From Streptomyces rubellomurinus (lineage in GTDB: Bacteria > Actinomycetota > Actinomycetes > Streptomycetales > Streptomycetaceae): a stretch of 64,000 nt of DNA. The notes beneath the pieces were generated by a model. The model was not told the origin of the DNA, made no database searches, and saw only the letters and a list, made by a program, of their open reading frames with translations. Location: positions 1 through 64,000 of the forward strand of contig NZ_JZKH01000019.1 in the NCBI RefSeq assembly GCF_000961885.1, in the 5' to 3' direction. This document shows positions 25,464 to 34,040 of the stretch, piece after piece. How positions within the stretch are numbered: the first letter of the stretch is position 1; the number at the start of each line of letters is the position of its first letter. Both the position numbers and the translations under genes were made by a program.

Positions 25464-27083
25464 GTGTTTGGACCTGCGGGCCTTGCCCTTATGGCCAGAG
25501 TCGATGATCACCCCTGGTGGGAAATGGACATGTGGGCACCGCGCTGTGACCCGCGCATCCCGCTCAGGGAGCGCGAGCCCGACAGGTCAAGGATCGGCGA
25601 CTTCACCCTCATCGCAATCCCATGGCTCCGGAAGGCCGCCCAATGGTCACTGGGAGCTCAACTTGAATCGGGGATGCTCACCTGGAGCACAGTCCAGCAT
25701 GACCGCTTGGTCAACCTGACACGCTTCGGACGGTGGCTGGAGACCTTGGACAACCCCACCGAGGTCGTTACCAGCCTCTCCCAGGCTCCGCATTACGCCG
25801 AGTCATTCCGTCAGTACGCTTCCAATCCCAACAACCGCATGCAGAATGGAAAGCCATCAGCGCGGGTGAGTGCCCGGTCGGTCAACGACGATATTCGCGT
25901 CGCGGCAGAACTCCTAGCCTACATGGCAGCCAACCGCGACGAAGCTCACCAGGCGATTGGCCCATCCCCCTGGGACGGAATTGACGATGCCCACCCTGCC
26001 GTGTGGCTTCGAAAGGTCGCCCGCATCCCCAAGAACCGGATGCTGGACGACTCGAAGTACGTGGACTCCCACGCTCTCGCACAGATCACCGCTCACCTCC
26101 CTGCCCTAGGTGCTCCAGTTGGCGAAACCGTCGCCATCACGCTGAACAGCATCACAAAGCTGATGCCGGGCTATGGAGATGAACAGGCCATGCGAATGCT
26201 CACGTTGCAGATCATGACCGGGCGTCGGGCCAACGAGATCTGCATGCTGGATTACGACTGTCTTTCGACAGCTCCGCCTGGGGCGATGAAGGTCTCAGCC
26301 GGAGAACGCATCGCCAGGTTCCACTATGCCCAGAGCAAGATCGAAGGAGCAGAGGAGACCATCTTTGTCGATGAGCCAGTGATTGGCCTCATCGAAGAAC
26401 AGCGGAACTGGCTGAAGGAGCGGTTCCCCAATCGGTCCCCCAGGTACCTGTTTCAGGCGACGATGGCTAATCGTCAAGCGAACAAGCACTACCCTATGGC
26501 CACTTACCAGAACGTCCTACGAGAGTTCAGCGAGGAAGCCGCGATCACGGATAGCACGGGGAACCCGCTCGTCCTGTCCCACACCCACCGGTTCCGGCAT
26601 TCCCGCATCACTGACCTTGCCGAACAGGGGGTTCCAGTCCACGTCCTGCAACGGTATGCGGGTCACCGGTCAGCCGTGATGACCATGCACTATGTAGCCA
26701 AGCGCGAGGAGCACGAAGAGCAAGCGTTCCTGGCCGCAAGGAAGTTCACTGCTACCGGCCAGCAGGTGGTCCTCTCCTCCATGGACCACGATGCCATGCA
26801 CCTCTTCGACCGGGCTGACCGCTTCCTTCCCAATGGATACTGCCTTTTGCCCCCGCTCCAGACTTGCGAAAAGGGTAACGCCTGCCTCACGTGCTCCGTC
26901 TTTGTCACAGACGACAGCCATCTCGATACGCTCACACGGCATCTGGAGGAGACGAAGGCACTGATCGCCCGGACCACGGAGAAGTTCCAGGAACGCCACG
27001 GCCGGCAAATGCCAGAGGACAACGTGTGGCTCGCCCAAACGGACTGCCGAGCAGGATGCTCGTACGTCTTCTTGAAGCGATGA
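25464..27083 (+). CDS. tyrosine recombinase/integrase, Tn554 TnpB-like
   Basis: 539 residues. Catalytic features of a tyrosine recombinase: Arg in MTGRRANEIC, His-x-x-Arg in HTHRFRHSRI, and GHRSAVMTMHY with the His/Tyr pair. A Cys-rich zinc-ribbon-like tail (CEKGNACLTCSVF, later CRAGCSY) is typical of the Tn554-type recombinases that work in pairs or trios. The N-terminus seems short for the family, and the upstream sequence is degenerate, so it may be 5'-truncated; GTG 25464 or ATG 25491 could start it. Codon use and G+C are visibly lower than in the flanks, indicating transfer. No TnpA-like partner is seen. Confidence 0.8.
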   Translation: MFGPAGLALMARVDDHPWWEMDMWAPRCDPRIPLREREPDRSRIGDFTLIAIPWLRKAAQWSLGAQLESGMLTWSTVQHDRLVNLTRFGRWLETLDNPTEVVTSLSQAPHYAESFRQYASNPNNRMQNGKPSARVSARSVNDDIRVAAELLAYMAANRDEAHQAIGPSPWDGIDDAHPAVWLRKVARIPKNRMLDDSKYVDSHALAQITAHLPALGAPVGETVAITLNSITKLMPGYGDEQAMRMLTLQIMTGRRANEICMLDYDCLSTAPPGAMKVSAGERIARFHYAQSKIEGAEETIFVDEPVIGLIEEQRNWLKERFPNRSPRYLFQATMANRQANKHYPMATYQNVLREFSEEAAITDSTGNPLVLSHTHRFRHSRITDLAEQGVPVHVLQRYAGHRSAVMTMHYVAKREEHEEQAFLAARKFTATGQQVVLSSMDHDAMHLFDRADRFLPNGYCLLPPLQTCEKGNACLTCSVFVTDDSHLDTLTRHLEETKALIARTTEKFQERHGRQMPEDNVWLAQTDCRAGCSYVFLKR

Positions 27084-27180
27084 AGCACAGTCAGGGGAAC
27101 CCCTGCCAAGGAGCTGGAAGCCCAACTGGAGGGCCAACCCCTGTGGCGATCGACCTGACCCGGCACCGGAAGGCACAGCA

Positions 27181-27606
27181 GTGACTGACGCCCGCCAGCA
27201 ACGCATTGGCCGACTCGCAGAGGCCGCACGCTTGAAGTCGGAGGAGAAGGTCCGATCCGCCGAATCAGCCATCCGTCGTCCGATCAAGCGCGGCGAAGCC
27301 GTCACCTTCCAGGCTGTCCAGCGCGAGGCCGGCGTCTCCCACGCTTTCCTCTACAAGAACCCGGGCCTACGGTCACAGATCGAGTACCACAGGTCCAGGC
27401 AGCGTCCACCGAAGGCTGTCCCGGAGACTGCCAGCACTGACAGCAACATCGTCCTCGCGCTGACTGCCGAGATCGCACGCATCAAGAAGGTTCACCGTGA
27501 GGAGACCGCAGCCCTAAGAGAAGCACTCGAAGCGGCTCATGGAGAGAACCTGTCTCTCCGTCGAGAGCTTGCCCGCTTGGGAATCGAAGGTCCGGTGACG
27601 CGGTAG
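27181..27606 (+). CDS. DUF6262 / TnpC-like recombinase accessory protein
   Basis: 141 residues: basic N-terminus, then VTFQAVQREAGVSHAFLYKNPGLRSQIE (a helix-turn-helix-like core shared by TnpC/DUF6262 proteins) and a C-terminal coiled coil (LTAEIARIKKVHREE, LRRELARLGIE). It lies about 100 bp after the recombinase and in the same direction, as in Tn554-type elements. Presumably it directs strand or orientation choice during integration. Confidence 0.75.
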   Translation: MTDARQQRIGRLAEAARLKSEEKVRSAESAIRRPIKRGEAVTFQAVQREAGVSHAFLYKNPGLRSQIEYHRSRQRPPKAVPETASTDSNIVLALTAEIARIKKVHREETAALREALEAAHGENLSLRRELARLGIEGPVTR

Positions 27607-27661
27607 AGGACTGGGAACTCGCGGCGGCCGGCACATAACCGGCTGCCGCAACCTGGAGGAT

Positions 27662-29002
27662 TCACGCTGTCATGGAACGGGCCCGGTCGTGAAGTTCACG
27701 GGCCAGCGGGTTGCGAATGTGAGGCATGATGAGGGTCTGCATCTCGTGGATCCGGTCATCGACGCGCCCTGACTGGACAAGCTGGTATTCGTCCAGGACG
27801 CGGTGCCAGTCCATACAGGCTTCGTCAAGACGGCCTGCCTTGAACTTGCGTTCGGCGAGCATGGCCCCGTATCGGACCCGGGTTCGCCGGAACACTGGCT
27901 CCCGGATCTGGTGGGACTGCTGCATGGACTCGATAGCGCCGGACATATCTCCCAGCTCGTAGCGGACCTGAGAGACGTGGTAATGCAGGGACGATGGATC
28001 GTAGGACCCTAGGGCTTTGGCCTGCGACTCAGCCTTCTCCATCGCTGCCTCGGCCTGCTTGATTCGGAGGAGAGCGAGGGAGCGGTCGCCTGTGATGGCC
28101 GCGGCGTGGGCTTCCTGGCCGGCTAGGAATGCGCGCATCCGGGGGCCTGCCTGGGGAGAGGCGGCGGATGCGCTCTGGGCGAGCCGGATAGCTGTGGAGC
28201 CGTCGCCAAGGTCCCCATGCATGACGCTCATCCCTCGAAGGGTGGTGCAGAAGGTCAGCTCGTCGCCGGCCAGACGTGCGAGTTCCAGAGCCTTGACGTA
28301 GTAGCGGTTGGCCAGCCCATCGAGGCGTTCGTCCATGGCCATGTAGCCGGTCAGGTAGCAGTGGTCAGCGGCGGCGGACAGCATGGCTTTCCGGACTTCG
28401 TCCGTGGCATCTGCCTTGAGGTACGGGCCAATTGCGTTGACCAGGAAGTTCGCTGCCATGGGCCGCGCGAACCGGCCGCCCTGCTGGTCGTCGATGCTGC
28501 TGACCATCTCCGTCATTGCGATGACAGACTGGACTTCGCGCTGTCCAATGCGCGTGTGCGGGTTGGTCTTGATCATGTCGATTCTGCCGACCGCATCCTG
28601 CCATCCCGGCACGGAGACCATGGCGGCCGAGTAGAGGCCGGCACCAAGTACCGATCGTCGGGAAGGGTCCATGTCCGCACGCGCCAGGTCCATCAGTCCA
28701 GTAACGAGATCCGTAGCCTCGCCGTCAAGCTGCGGTTCCCCGAACCCGGCCTCGGCCACGGTGACGGGCCGCCGGAGCCTTGTCGATAGGACATCAAGGA
28801 TCAGCTCTTGCGTCCTCCGGCGGGGAACTGTGCCGTCGTTCAACCAGTGGCTCACGGAGGAGTTCTCGTAGTGCAGGGACAGCCCTGCTCGTGTCCCGGC
28901 GGCGTTGATGGCCCGGGTGAACTGCCCGTGATCCCAGCCTGTCTCGTACAGGAGACGTCCCAGCGATTCGTTCTGATGGCGTGTCCGTGGCATGCCGAGC
29001 AT
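27662..29002 (-). CDS. XRE-type regulator with C-terminal TPR-like repeats
   Basis: 446 residues. The N-terminal domain (RLLYETGWDHGQFTRAINAA, SVSHWLNDGTVPRRRTQELI) is a helix-turn-helix of the lambda-repressor class. RRSVLGAGLYSAAMV follows, then an all-helical region of tetratricopeptide type (ARLAGDELTFCTTLRGMSV, LHYHVSQVRYELGDMSGAIE, DEACMDWHRVLDEY). AGGGGCAGG precedes the ATG at 29002. It is divergent from the peptide/cyclase pair at 29220-31044 and may control it. Peptide-sensing regulators have this architecture, but the signal here is unknown. Confidence 0.8.
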   Translation of the reverse strand: MLGMPRTRHQNESLGRLLYETGWDHGQFTRAINAAGTRAGLSLHYENSSVSHWLNDGTVPRRRTQELILDVLSTRLRRPVTVAEAGFGEPQLDGEATDLVTGLMDLARADMDPSRRSVLGAGLYSAAMVSVPGWQDAVGRIDMIKTNPHTRIGQREVQSVIAMTEMVSSIDDQQGGRFARPMAANFLVNAIGPYLKADATDEVRKAMLSAAADHCYLTGYMAMDERLDGLANRYYVKALELARLAGDELTFCTTLRGMSVMHGDLGDGSTAIRLAQSASAASPQAGPRMRAFLAGQEAHAAAITGDRSLALLRIKQAEAAMEKAESQAKALGSYDPSSLHYHVSQVRYELGDMSGAIESMQQSHQIREPVFRRTRVRYGAMLAERKFKAGRLDEACMDWHRVLDEYQLVQSGRVDDRIHEMQTLIMPHIRNPLARELHDRARSMTA

Positions 29003-29219
29003 CCTGCCCCTGAATTCAATGCTTTCAACTCCCGATCATGACCGGGCAGTTACGTGCAGTGGCCGTACGGCGGTTGTCTGTTCGTGCGGCGGTAAGCCAT
29101 CCAGGCACACCCCAACCGTCGCCGACACCTGCGATCCCGCAGGTGCCGGGCTTCCCCGTGCTGGCCATGACGCCGTGGGCTCGGGGAAGCCGTCCAGTGA
29201 AGGTGAAGGGAGTCGTTAC

Positions 29220-29378
29220 GTGAACATCACCGACGAGACCATGCTCATCGAGGCCGCTGGCCGGATCTTCGGCGACGAGCCCGCGTACGAGGTCATGGAC
29301 ACCACCGACCGCTACAGCTACAAGAAGATCGCCGGCAGCTCCGACTCCGTGCAGACGTACGACACCACGGCCGTCTGA
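29220..29378 (+). CDS. putative RiPP precursor peptide (52 residues)
   Basis: GTG start with AAGGGAG seven bases upstream. The 52-residue product has an acidic leader-like N-terminus (NITDETMLIEAAGRIFGDEP) and a C-terminal part with YSYKKIAGSSDSVQTYDTTAV-type composition (Lys35-Lys36, Gly39, Asp42, Asp48). There is no signal peptide or Cys. It is followed 85 bp later by an asparagine-synthetase-like macrolactam-cyclase homologue. Classic lasso rules are not met: I see no Gly/Ala/Ser start after a Thr(-2) with Asp/Glu at position 7-9. If cyclised, an unusual ring such as Gly39-Asp48 would be needed. The role is inferred from context. Confidence 0.6.
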   Translation: MNITDETMLIEAAGRIFGDEPAYEVMDTTDRYSYKKIAGSSDSVQTYDTTAV

Positions 29379-29463
29379 CGAACCCTCGTGCCGGCCGCAG
29401 CAGCCCCCGCTGCTGCGGCCGGTCCGCGTCCACCTTCCACCCGACGCACGAAGGACAGCCGCG

Positions 29464-31044
29464 ATGTTCCATCTCCGCATCACCCATGACGACATCACCA
29501 CCGACCGGGAGTGGGCGTGGGCGGCCAACCGCTGGCGCTGCGGATCCTCCTGGATCGCCCCGTACCGCCACGACCTGACCGAGCAGACCGCACTCACCGA
29601 CGGCATTCACACCGCCTTCATCTCCGCTGTCAGACTGGCCGGCACCACCCCGGGACGGCCCGAGATCGAACAGGTGTCGCCTGCCTCGTACGGCCGCAGG
29701 ATCCGCGAGATCCGGGCCAGCCGCGGTGACTGGGTCACCGTCGAGATCAGCCCTGGCCAGGCCATCCGGATCAAGACCGGGCCCGAGTGCACCGCACCCC
29801 AGTACCTGGCCGCCCAGGACGGCGTGCTGCACGGCTCGTGGGATCTGATGAACCTCCGCGACCACCAAGACCACAACCGGCTGGACCACCTGGCCGTCAC
29901 CCGGCACCTCGCCCTGCGAGCCCGGTACACCGCCGCCACGTTCTGGCAGGACATCAGGCTCCTCACCGAGCGTTCCACCGCGCACTTCGGTCAGGACGGC
30001 CCGCTGATCATCCAGTTCCCAGAGGCCGCCGAGCACTCCCGGGCCAGGTCCCTCCAGGACGGTGCCGATCCGGTGCCGCTGTTTCTGGACCTCCTCAGCC
30101 GGTCACTGTCGCGGATTCCGTGGAAGGGCTCCAGGACCGCTGTGCAGCTCTCCGGCGGCATGGACTCCACCGTCGTTGCCCTGGCCCTGCGGACGGCCCC
30201 GCAGGGGGCCGGCGTGACGGCGGGGACGGTCATCCTGGATGCCGAACGGGGCGTGCAGCAGTCCGAGCGCCGCTCGCTCATCCTGGAGTACATCGCCTCC
30301 GGATGGTCGTCCGTGACCGTCAGGGCCACCGATCACCTGCCATACGGGCCAACGTCCCGCTACAGTCGCCGCACCTGGATCTCCCCCTACCAGGACATCT
30401 ACGCCGACGCGCTCGACACTCTGTCCGGTCGGTTCACCGACCACGGCGTCCGGGCGGTGTTCACCGGGATCGGCGGCGATGAGCTGATGGCCACCACGGA
30501 AGCCGAGGACCACGGAGGGTGGGGAGGCTTCGAGCGCGCCGATACCCCGCCATGGCTCGGACCGGCCGCGAAGGCTGTTCTGCCGGACATCGACACCGCC
30601 ATCACGCCGGCCGCGGTCGTTCCGGAGACCTCCCTCATGGCCAAGACCGTGTGCGGGCCCGCGTTCATGCGACGCGGAATCTGGCCCGTCCACCCGCTCA
30701 CCGACCCACTCCTCGTCAGGTTCTGCGAGTGGACACCACTGGAATGGCGGGAGAAGAAGCGGCTCCTGCGCGAGGTGATCGGCAGGACCGGCATGCCGCC
30801 GCAGGTCGCCCGGCCGCCGATCGCTGAGAACTTCCGTCAGATCATCACCGTGGCGATGCGCCAGCACGGGGTTCCCCGTATCCGGACGATCCTCGACGCA
30901 GGGTCACCTCTCATCGAGGCCAGACTCATCGCCCCGGACGGTCTGGCAACCGTCGCGGACCGCCTGGAGGCCGGTACTCCGGTGGACGGTGACCATGAGG
31001 TCGTCTTCGCGCTCCTGGCCGACTCCGCACTCGTCCAGCGCTGA
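29464..31044 (+). CDS. asparagine-synthetase-like macrolactam (lasso-type) cyclase
   Basis: 526 residues. The N-terminal half resembles the glutaminase-like domain but lacks the catalytic Cys2 (starts Met-Phe-His) and includes GVLHGSWDLMNL, a stretch typical of actinobacterial lasso cyclases. The synthetase half has the ATP-pyrophosphatase loop VQLSGGMDSTV (Ser230-Gly-Gly-Met-Asp234-Ser) and GIGGDELM. Such enzymes adenylate an Asp/Glu side chain of a peptide and close a macrolactam. The usual RRE protein and transglutaminase-like leader peptidase (B1/B2) and an ABC exporter are not adjacent. It belongs with the 52-residue peptide. Confidence 0.75.
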   Translation: MFHLRITHDDITTDREWAWAANRWRCGSSWIAPYRHDLTEQTALTDGIHTAFISAVRLAGTTPGRPEIEQVSPASYGRRIREIRASRGDWVTVEISPGQAIRIKTGPECTAPQYLAAQDGVLHGSWDLMNLRDHQDHNRLDHLAVTRHLALRARYTAATFWQDIRLLTERSTAHFGQDGPLIIQFPEAAEHSRARSLQDGADPVPLFLDLLSRSLSRIPWKGSRTAVQLSGGMDSTVVALALRTAPQGAGVTAGTVILDAERGVQQSERRSLILEYIASGWSSVTVRATDHLPYGPTSRYSRRTWISPYQDIYADALDTLSGRFTDHGVRAVFTGIGGDELMATTEAEDHGGWGGFERADTPPWLGPAAKAVLPDIDTAITPAAVVPETSLMAKTVCGPAFMRRGIWPVHPLTDPLLVRFCEWTPLEWREKKRLLREVIGRTGMPPQVARPPIAENFRQIITVAMRQHGVPRIRTILDAGSPLIEARLIAPDGLATVADRLEAGTPVDGDHEVVFALLADSALVQR

Positions 31045-31048
31045 GAAC

Positions 31049-31086
31049 GTCTGCGGCCCCGGCGAAACTTCGCCGGGGCCGCAGAC
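31049..31086. terminator. bidirectional hairpin terminator
   Basis: A perfect 18-bp stem, GTCTGCGGCCCCGGCGAA / TTCGCCGGGGCCGCAGAC, with a tight AC-centred loop. It lies between the convergent ends of the cyclase (31044) and GNAT (31094) genes. Confidence 0.85.
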
Positions 31087-31093
31087 GCGTCTG

Positions 31094-31627
31094 TCAGAGG
31101 TCACGGCCGGCCATCATGTCCGCGATGCCCGGGACACGCTCGGCCTCCCGTTGCAGCATGAAGACCTTTGCGCCATGCCGCTCGGCGACCCGCACCAGGT
31201 CCCAGCCCTGGGCCTCCTGGTAGTACCGGGAGAGTTGTTCCTGCCCGGTGCCCCGACGCACCCGCCGCAGGCCCTGCTGGGCGGCGTGGTCGAGCGACCA
31301 CCACGCGATCAGCCGACCAAGCCGGTGCGGGTTCGGCCTGGTGAAGGTGGTTGCCAGGAACAGCGTGGACTCAGCACGCTCCTCCTCAGTGAAGCCCCAC
31401 GGCGGAAGTGCCTCGTTCCCGAAGTGCGTTGTGCATCCCACAACGCCATCGGACTCATGCTCCAGCACCCACACCGGAAAGGCCGGGTTGCCGGCCTGCG
31501 AGCCGTACTCCTCAGCCATGTCCGCGCACTCGCCCAGGCCCCTCACTGACAGCCACGCAGACCGCGCCCTCACCATGTCGGCAATCGCCCCAGCGTCTGC
31601 GGCTGTCGCCTCGCGCATCTGATACAC
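31094..31627 (-). CDS. GNAT family N-acetyltransferase next to the cyclase gene
   Basis: 177 residues: MREATAADAGAIADMVRAR at the start, a central VWVLEHESDGVVGCTTHF strand pair, LATTFTRPNPHRLGRLIAWW (the acetyl-CoA-binding region, with the R-x-x-G loop replaced by HRLGRLI), and a C-terminal YQEAQGW motif. Start at GTG 31627 or ATG 31618; GGAGGGAGG lies upstream. The gene is convergent with the cyclase gene. In the known lasso peptide albusnodin a GNAT acetylates a Lys of the core, and the candidate peptide here has Lys35-Lys36. A functional link is a hypothesis. Confidence 0.75.
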   Translation of the reverse strand: MYQMREATAADAGAIADMVRARSAWLSVRGLGECADMAEEYGSQAGNPAFPVWVLEHESDGVVGCTTHFGNEALPPWGFTEEERAESTLFLATTFTRPNPHRLGRLIAWWSLDHAAQQGLRRVRRGTGQEQLSRYYQEAQGWDLVRVAERHGAKVFMLQREAERVPGIADMMAGRDL

Positions 31628-32117
31628 CAGTCGCCTCCCTCCGGCACACCCATCAACGACCCTACTGGCAAGGCAAGATCATCCGCTGGAAGTGCCGCGA
31701 CTGCGCCAGTTGCAACAACAGTTCTATGTTCATTAGATCGAAACAACAGTATGAGCTCGGCGTAAGTGGAAGATCAGCTTGACAACCGTTGATAGCCGGA
31801 GGAGCCCCCGCCGGGCTCCCGCGCGGCTGGAAGCCCAGCACGCCGGACGGAAGGGCACTCATACCGACGCCCGGCCGGACGTGGCGAAGCGGGCGCGGCA
31901 CAGCCGGATCGGCCGAAGGCCGATGTACGGGCGGAGGGAACAGCGAGCGCACCGTCACATCAGGTGCGTGGCTCCCGCATCCCATGGGCATGGCGCCCGT
32001 CCCGCGTGGCCATCACCTTCGCCAGCGTCGAGCTGTTGAAGACGTCCATGTCGCCGTGATCGACGCGGCCGACCGGGGCCGGCGGGCGGTGGCCGGGCGG
32101 GCGCTACGCTGCCGCGC
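31628..32117. other. 490-bp intergenic region
   Basis: The left part (about 31660-31790) is relatively A+T-rich (stretches such as AACAACAGTTCTATGTTCATTAG) and probably contains the promoter of the leftward GNAT gene. The right part is G+C-rich. A short minus-strand frame at about 31965-32055 (MDVFNSSTLAKVMATRDG) ends in TGA and could be a gene remnant; it is not recognised. The right edge should hold the promoter of the SseB-like gene. Confidence 0.35.
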
Positions 32118-32945
32118 ATGATCGAACCTGTGAACGCACGTCTCGCCGACCTCCTCGACCGCGGTGCGGACGGGCACGAGCCCGGGCCGGAGGCGGTGCT
32201 GGAGGCGCTGTTCGACGGCGGGGTGTTCGTTCCCGTCACCGAGGCCGGGTCGGTGCTGTTCCTCCCCGACGACGAACGGCGGCCCACGCTGCTCGGGTTC
32301 ACCGACGCGGCGCTCGGCGCGCGTCTGCTGCCGGCCGCCGCAGGGATGGTGCACTGCGACGCGGCGCGGCTGCGGGAGATCCTGGAGAAGACCGGCGTCG
32401 CCGTGCTCGGGATCCGCTCCGGGAACGGGCAGGCGACCGTTCCCGCGCAGGTGCTGCGGCACTGGGCGAGCCGCGGGCCCGGCGCGGAGATGCAGCTCGA
32501 CTGGTCCGCCGACCCGGTCGCGGTCGCCCTGCGCGACGCACTGGCCCGGCGGATCCGCGAGTTCCCCGCCGTCCGCTCGGCGTGGGTGGCGCACGCCCGG
32601 TGGCGGGAGAGCGGCGAGGAGCAGCTGATCGTGCACCTCGCCGTGGACGAGGACCTGCCCTCGGCCTCCGCCCACCGCCTGATGCGGACCCTGCTCCGCG
32701 AGGAGATGACGCTCGGCCCCGAGCACCCGGAGGTCGGGATGCTCGCCCTGCACCCCGCCACCCACGCCGACAGCATCGCCGACCTGGACCGCCGGGGCCT
32801 GGACACCGTGCGCCACGACGCCGCGTCGGGCCGGGTCCACGTGATCTCCCGCGAGTTCGACGACCCGGCGGTGGTCGCGGCGAACGGCGCCCCCGCCCCC
32901 GTGACCCAACCCCGGCCCAGGCGCCGCTGGTTCGGCCGCTCCTGA
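32118..32945 (+). CDS. SseB-like protein (enhanced serine sensitivity family)
   Basis: 275 residues. The first half fits the SseB N-terminal domain: ALFDGGVFVPVTEAGSVLFL, then TLLGFTDAALGARLLP and GMVHCDAARLREIL. The second half (DALARRIREFPAVRSAWVAH, QLIVHLAVDEDLPSASAHRL) fits the SseB C-terminal domain. Proteins of this family are soluble and of unclear function. Some actinobacterial versions are linked to specialised secretion loci, but no ESX genes are near. Confidence 0.7.
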   Translation: MIEPVNARLADLLDRGADGHEPGPEAVLEALFDGGVFVPVTEAGSVLFLPDDERRPTLLGFTDAALGARLLPAAAGMVHCDAARLREILEKTGVAVLGIRSGNGQATVPAQVLRHWASRGPGAEMQLDWSADPVAVALRDALARRIREFPAVRSAWVAHARWRESGEEQLIVHLAVDEDLPSASAHRLMRTLLREEMTLGPEHPEVGMLALHPATHADSIADLDRRGLDTVRHDAASGRVHVISREFDDPAVVAANGAPAPVTQPRPRRRWFGRS

Positions 32946-32982
32946 GCGTTCGAGCCACGAACGGGTCGTCTAGGCTGGCCCG

Positions 32983-33834
32983 GTGACTGATGAGCAGGAG
33001 CGGGTGCGGCCGTCGGGAGTGTGGGCCACGGCGGTGGGGGTGGCCAGGGTGCGGGCCCTGGAGAGCGAGCGGGAGAACGCGCTGTTCCGCGACCCGCTGG
33101 CACGGGCCTTCGCCGCCGCCGGCGGCCTGTGGCCCGACTCGGCACCGCTGCCCGACGACGAGGCCGCGCGCCGCCGCCGGCTGGCCGTGTCGTTCTCCAT
33201 CGTCATCAGGACGAAGTTCCTCGACGACCTGTTGCAGGAGGCCTCCGCGGCCGGGGTCCGGCAGGTGGTGCTGCTCGGCGCCGGCATGGACAGCCGGGCC
33301 TTCCGGATGGACTGGCCCGAGGGCACTCGGCTGTTCGAGGTCGACACCGCCGTGCCACTGGACTTCAAGGAGTCGGTGCTGCGCGAGGAGCGGGCCGTCC
33401 CGCGCTGCGAGCGGACCACCGTCGCGGTGGACCTGCGGGAGGACTGGCCGGCCGCGCTGGCCGCCGCGGGGCACGACCCGGCCGCGCCGACCGTGTGGAT
33501 CGCCGAAGGGCTGCTGATCTACCTGCCCGAGGACGCCGTGGAGTTGCTGCTGGCCCGGATCGGCGCGCGGTCGGCGGCGGGCAGCCGGATGGGGCTGACC
33601 CTCGGCTCGCGCGGCGTGATCGAGCGCTTCGGCGCGGACGCCACGCCGGGCTCGGCGGCGTCCCTGTGGGTCTCGGAGATGCCCGACGACCCGGTGGGCT
33701 GGCTGGCCGGGCACGGCTGGCAGGCCGACACCCGCACCCTGCGCGAGTGCGCCGCGGCCTACGGCCGTCCGATCAGCACCCCGCCGCAGCGCGAGGAACG
33801 GCCCGGCGGCCTGATCTCGGCGATCCGCCGGTAG
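32983..33834 (+). CDS. PPM/LCM-type SAM-dependent methyltransferase (TIGR00027-like)
   Basis: 283 residues. PSGVWATAVGVARVRALESER and FRDPLARAFAAAGG form the N-terminal signature of putative leucine-carboxyl-methyltransferase-like proteins common in actinobacteria. VVLLGAGMDSRAFRMDWPEG is the SAM loop, followed by FEVDTAVPLDFKE and WIAEGLLIYLPEDAV. These enzymes are thought to O-methylate carboxylic acids, although most substrates are unknown. GTG start 37 bp after the SseB-like gene. Confidence 0.88.
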   Translation: MTDEQERVRPSGVWATAVGVARVRALESERENALFRDPLARAFAAAGGLWPDSAPLPDDEAARRRRLAVSFSIVIRTKFLDDLLQEASAAGVRQVVLLGAGMDSRAFRMDWPEGTRLFEVDTAVPLDFKESVLREERAVPRCERTTVAVDLREDWPAALAAAGHDPAAPTVWIAEGLLIYLPEDAVELLLARIGARSAAGSRMGLTLGSRGVIERFGADATPGSAASLWVSEMPDDPVGWLAGHGWQADTRTLRECAAAYGRPISTPPQREERPGGLISAIRR

Positions 33835-33877
33835 GGCGCCTCCCGGTTCCGGCAGCGGGCCTTTGGCTGAGCGGTGC

Positions 33878-33910
33878 GCACGAGAAGTCGGCCCCGCCGA
33901 CTTCTCGTGC
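33878..33910. terminator. perfect hairpin, strongest member of the GAAGTCGG repeat family
   Basis: A 15-3-15 inverted repeat, GCACGAGAAGTCGGC-CCC-GCCGACTTCTCGTGC, 44 bp after the methyltransferase stop. It shares its core with the hairpins at 16508 and 18856. Confidence 0.75.
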
Positions 33911-34040
33911 AGAGCCCCCCCGCGGTGGTTACGGAGGGTGCCTGCAGCAGGACTGTGCGGATGCGAACGATGGGGGAGTGTGTCACGGTGGATTCAGGGC
34001 TGATTGTCCCAATCGGCCACTGATTGCAGGGAGTTGCACC

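Noticed and set aside
29220..31044. Standard lasso-peptide cluster
   Set aside because: The cyclase fits, but the peptide lacks the required ring-forming positions and the B-type maturation proteins are absent, so I kept it as an atypical candidate.
31749..32060. Leftward frame in the 31.7-32.0 kb gap as a gene
   Set aside because: No start with ribosome site, no domain and mixed composition; probably non-coding apart from a possible short remnant.
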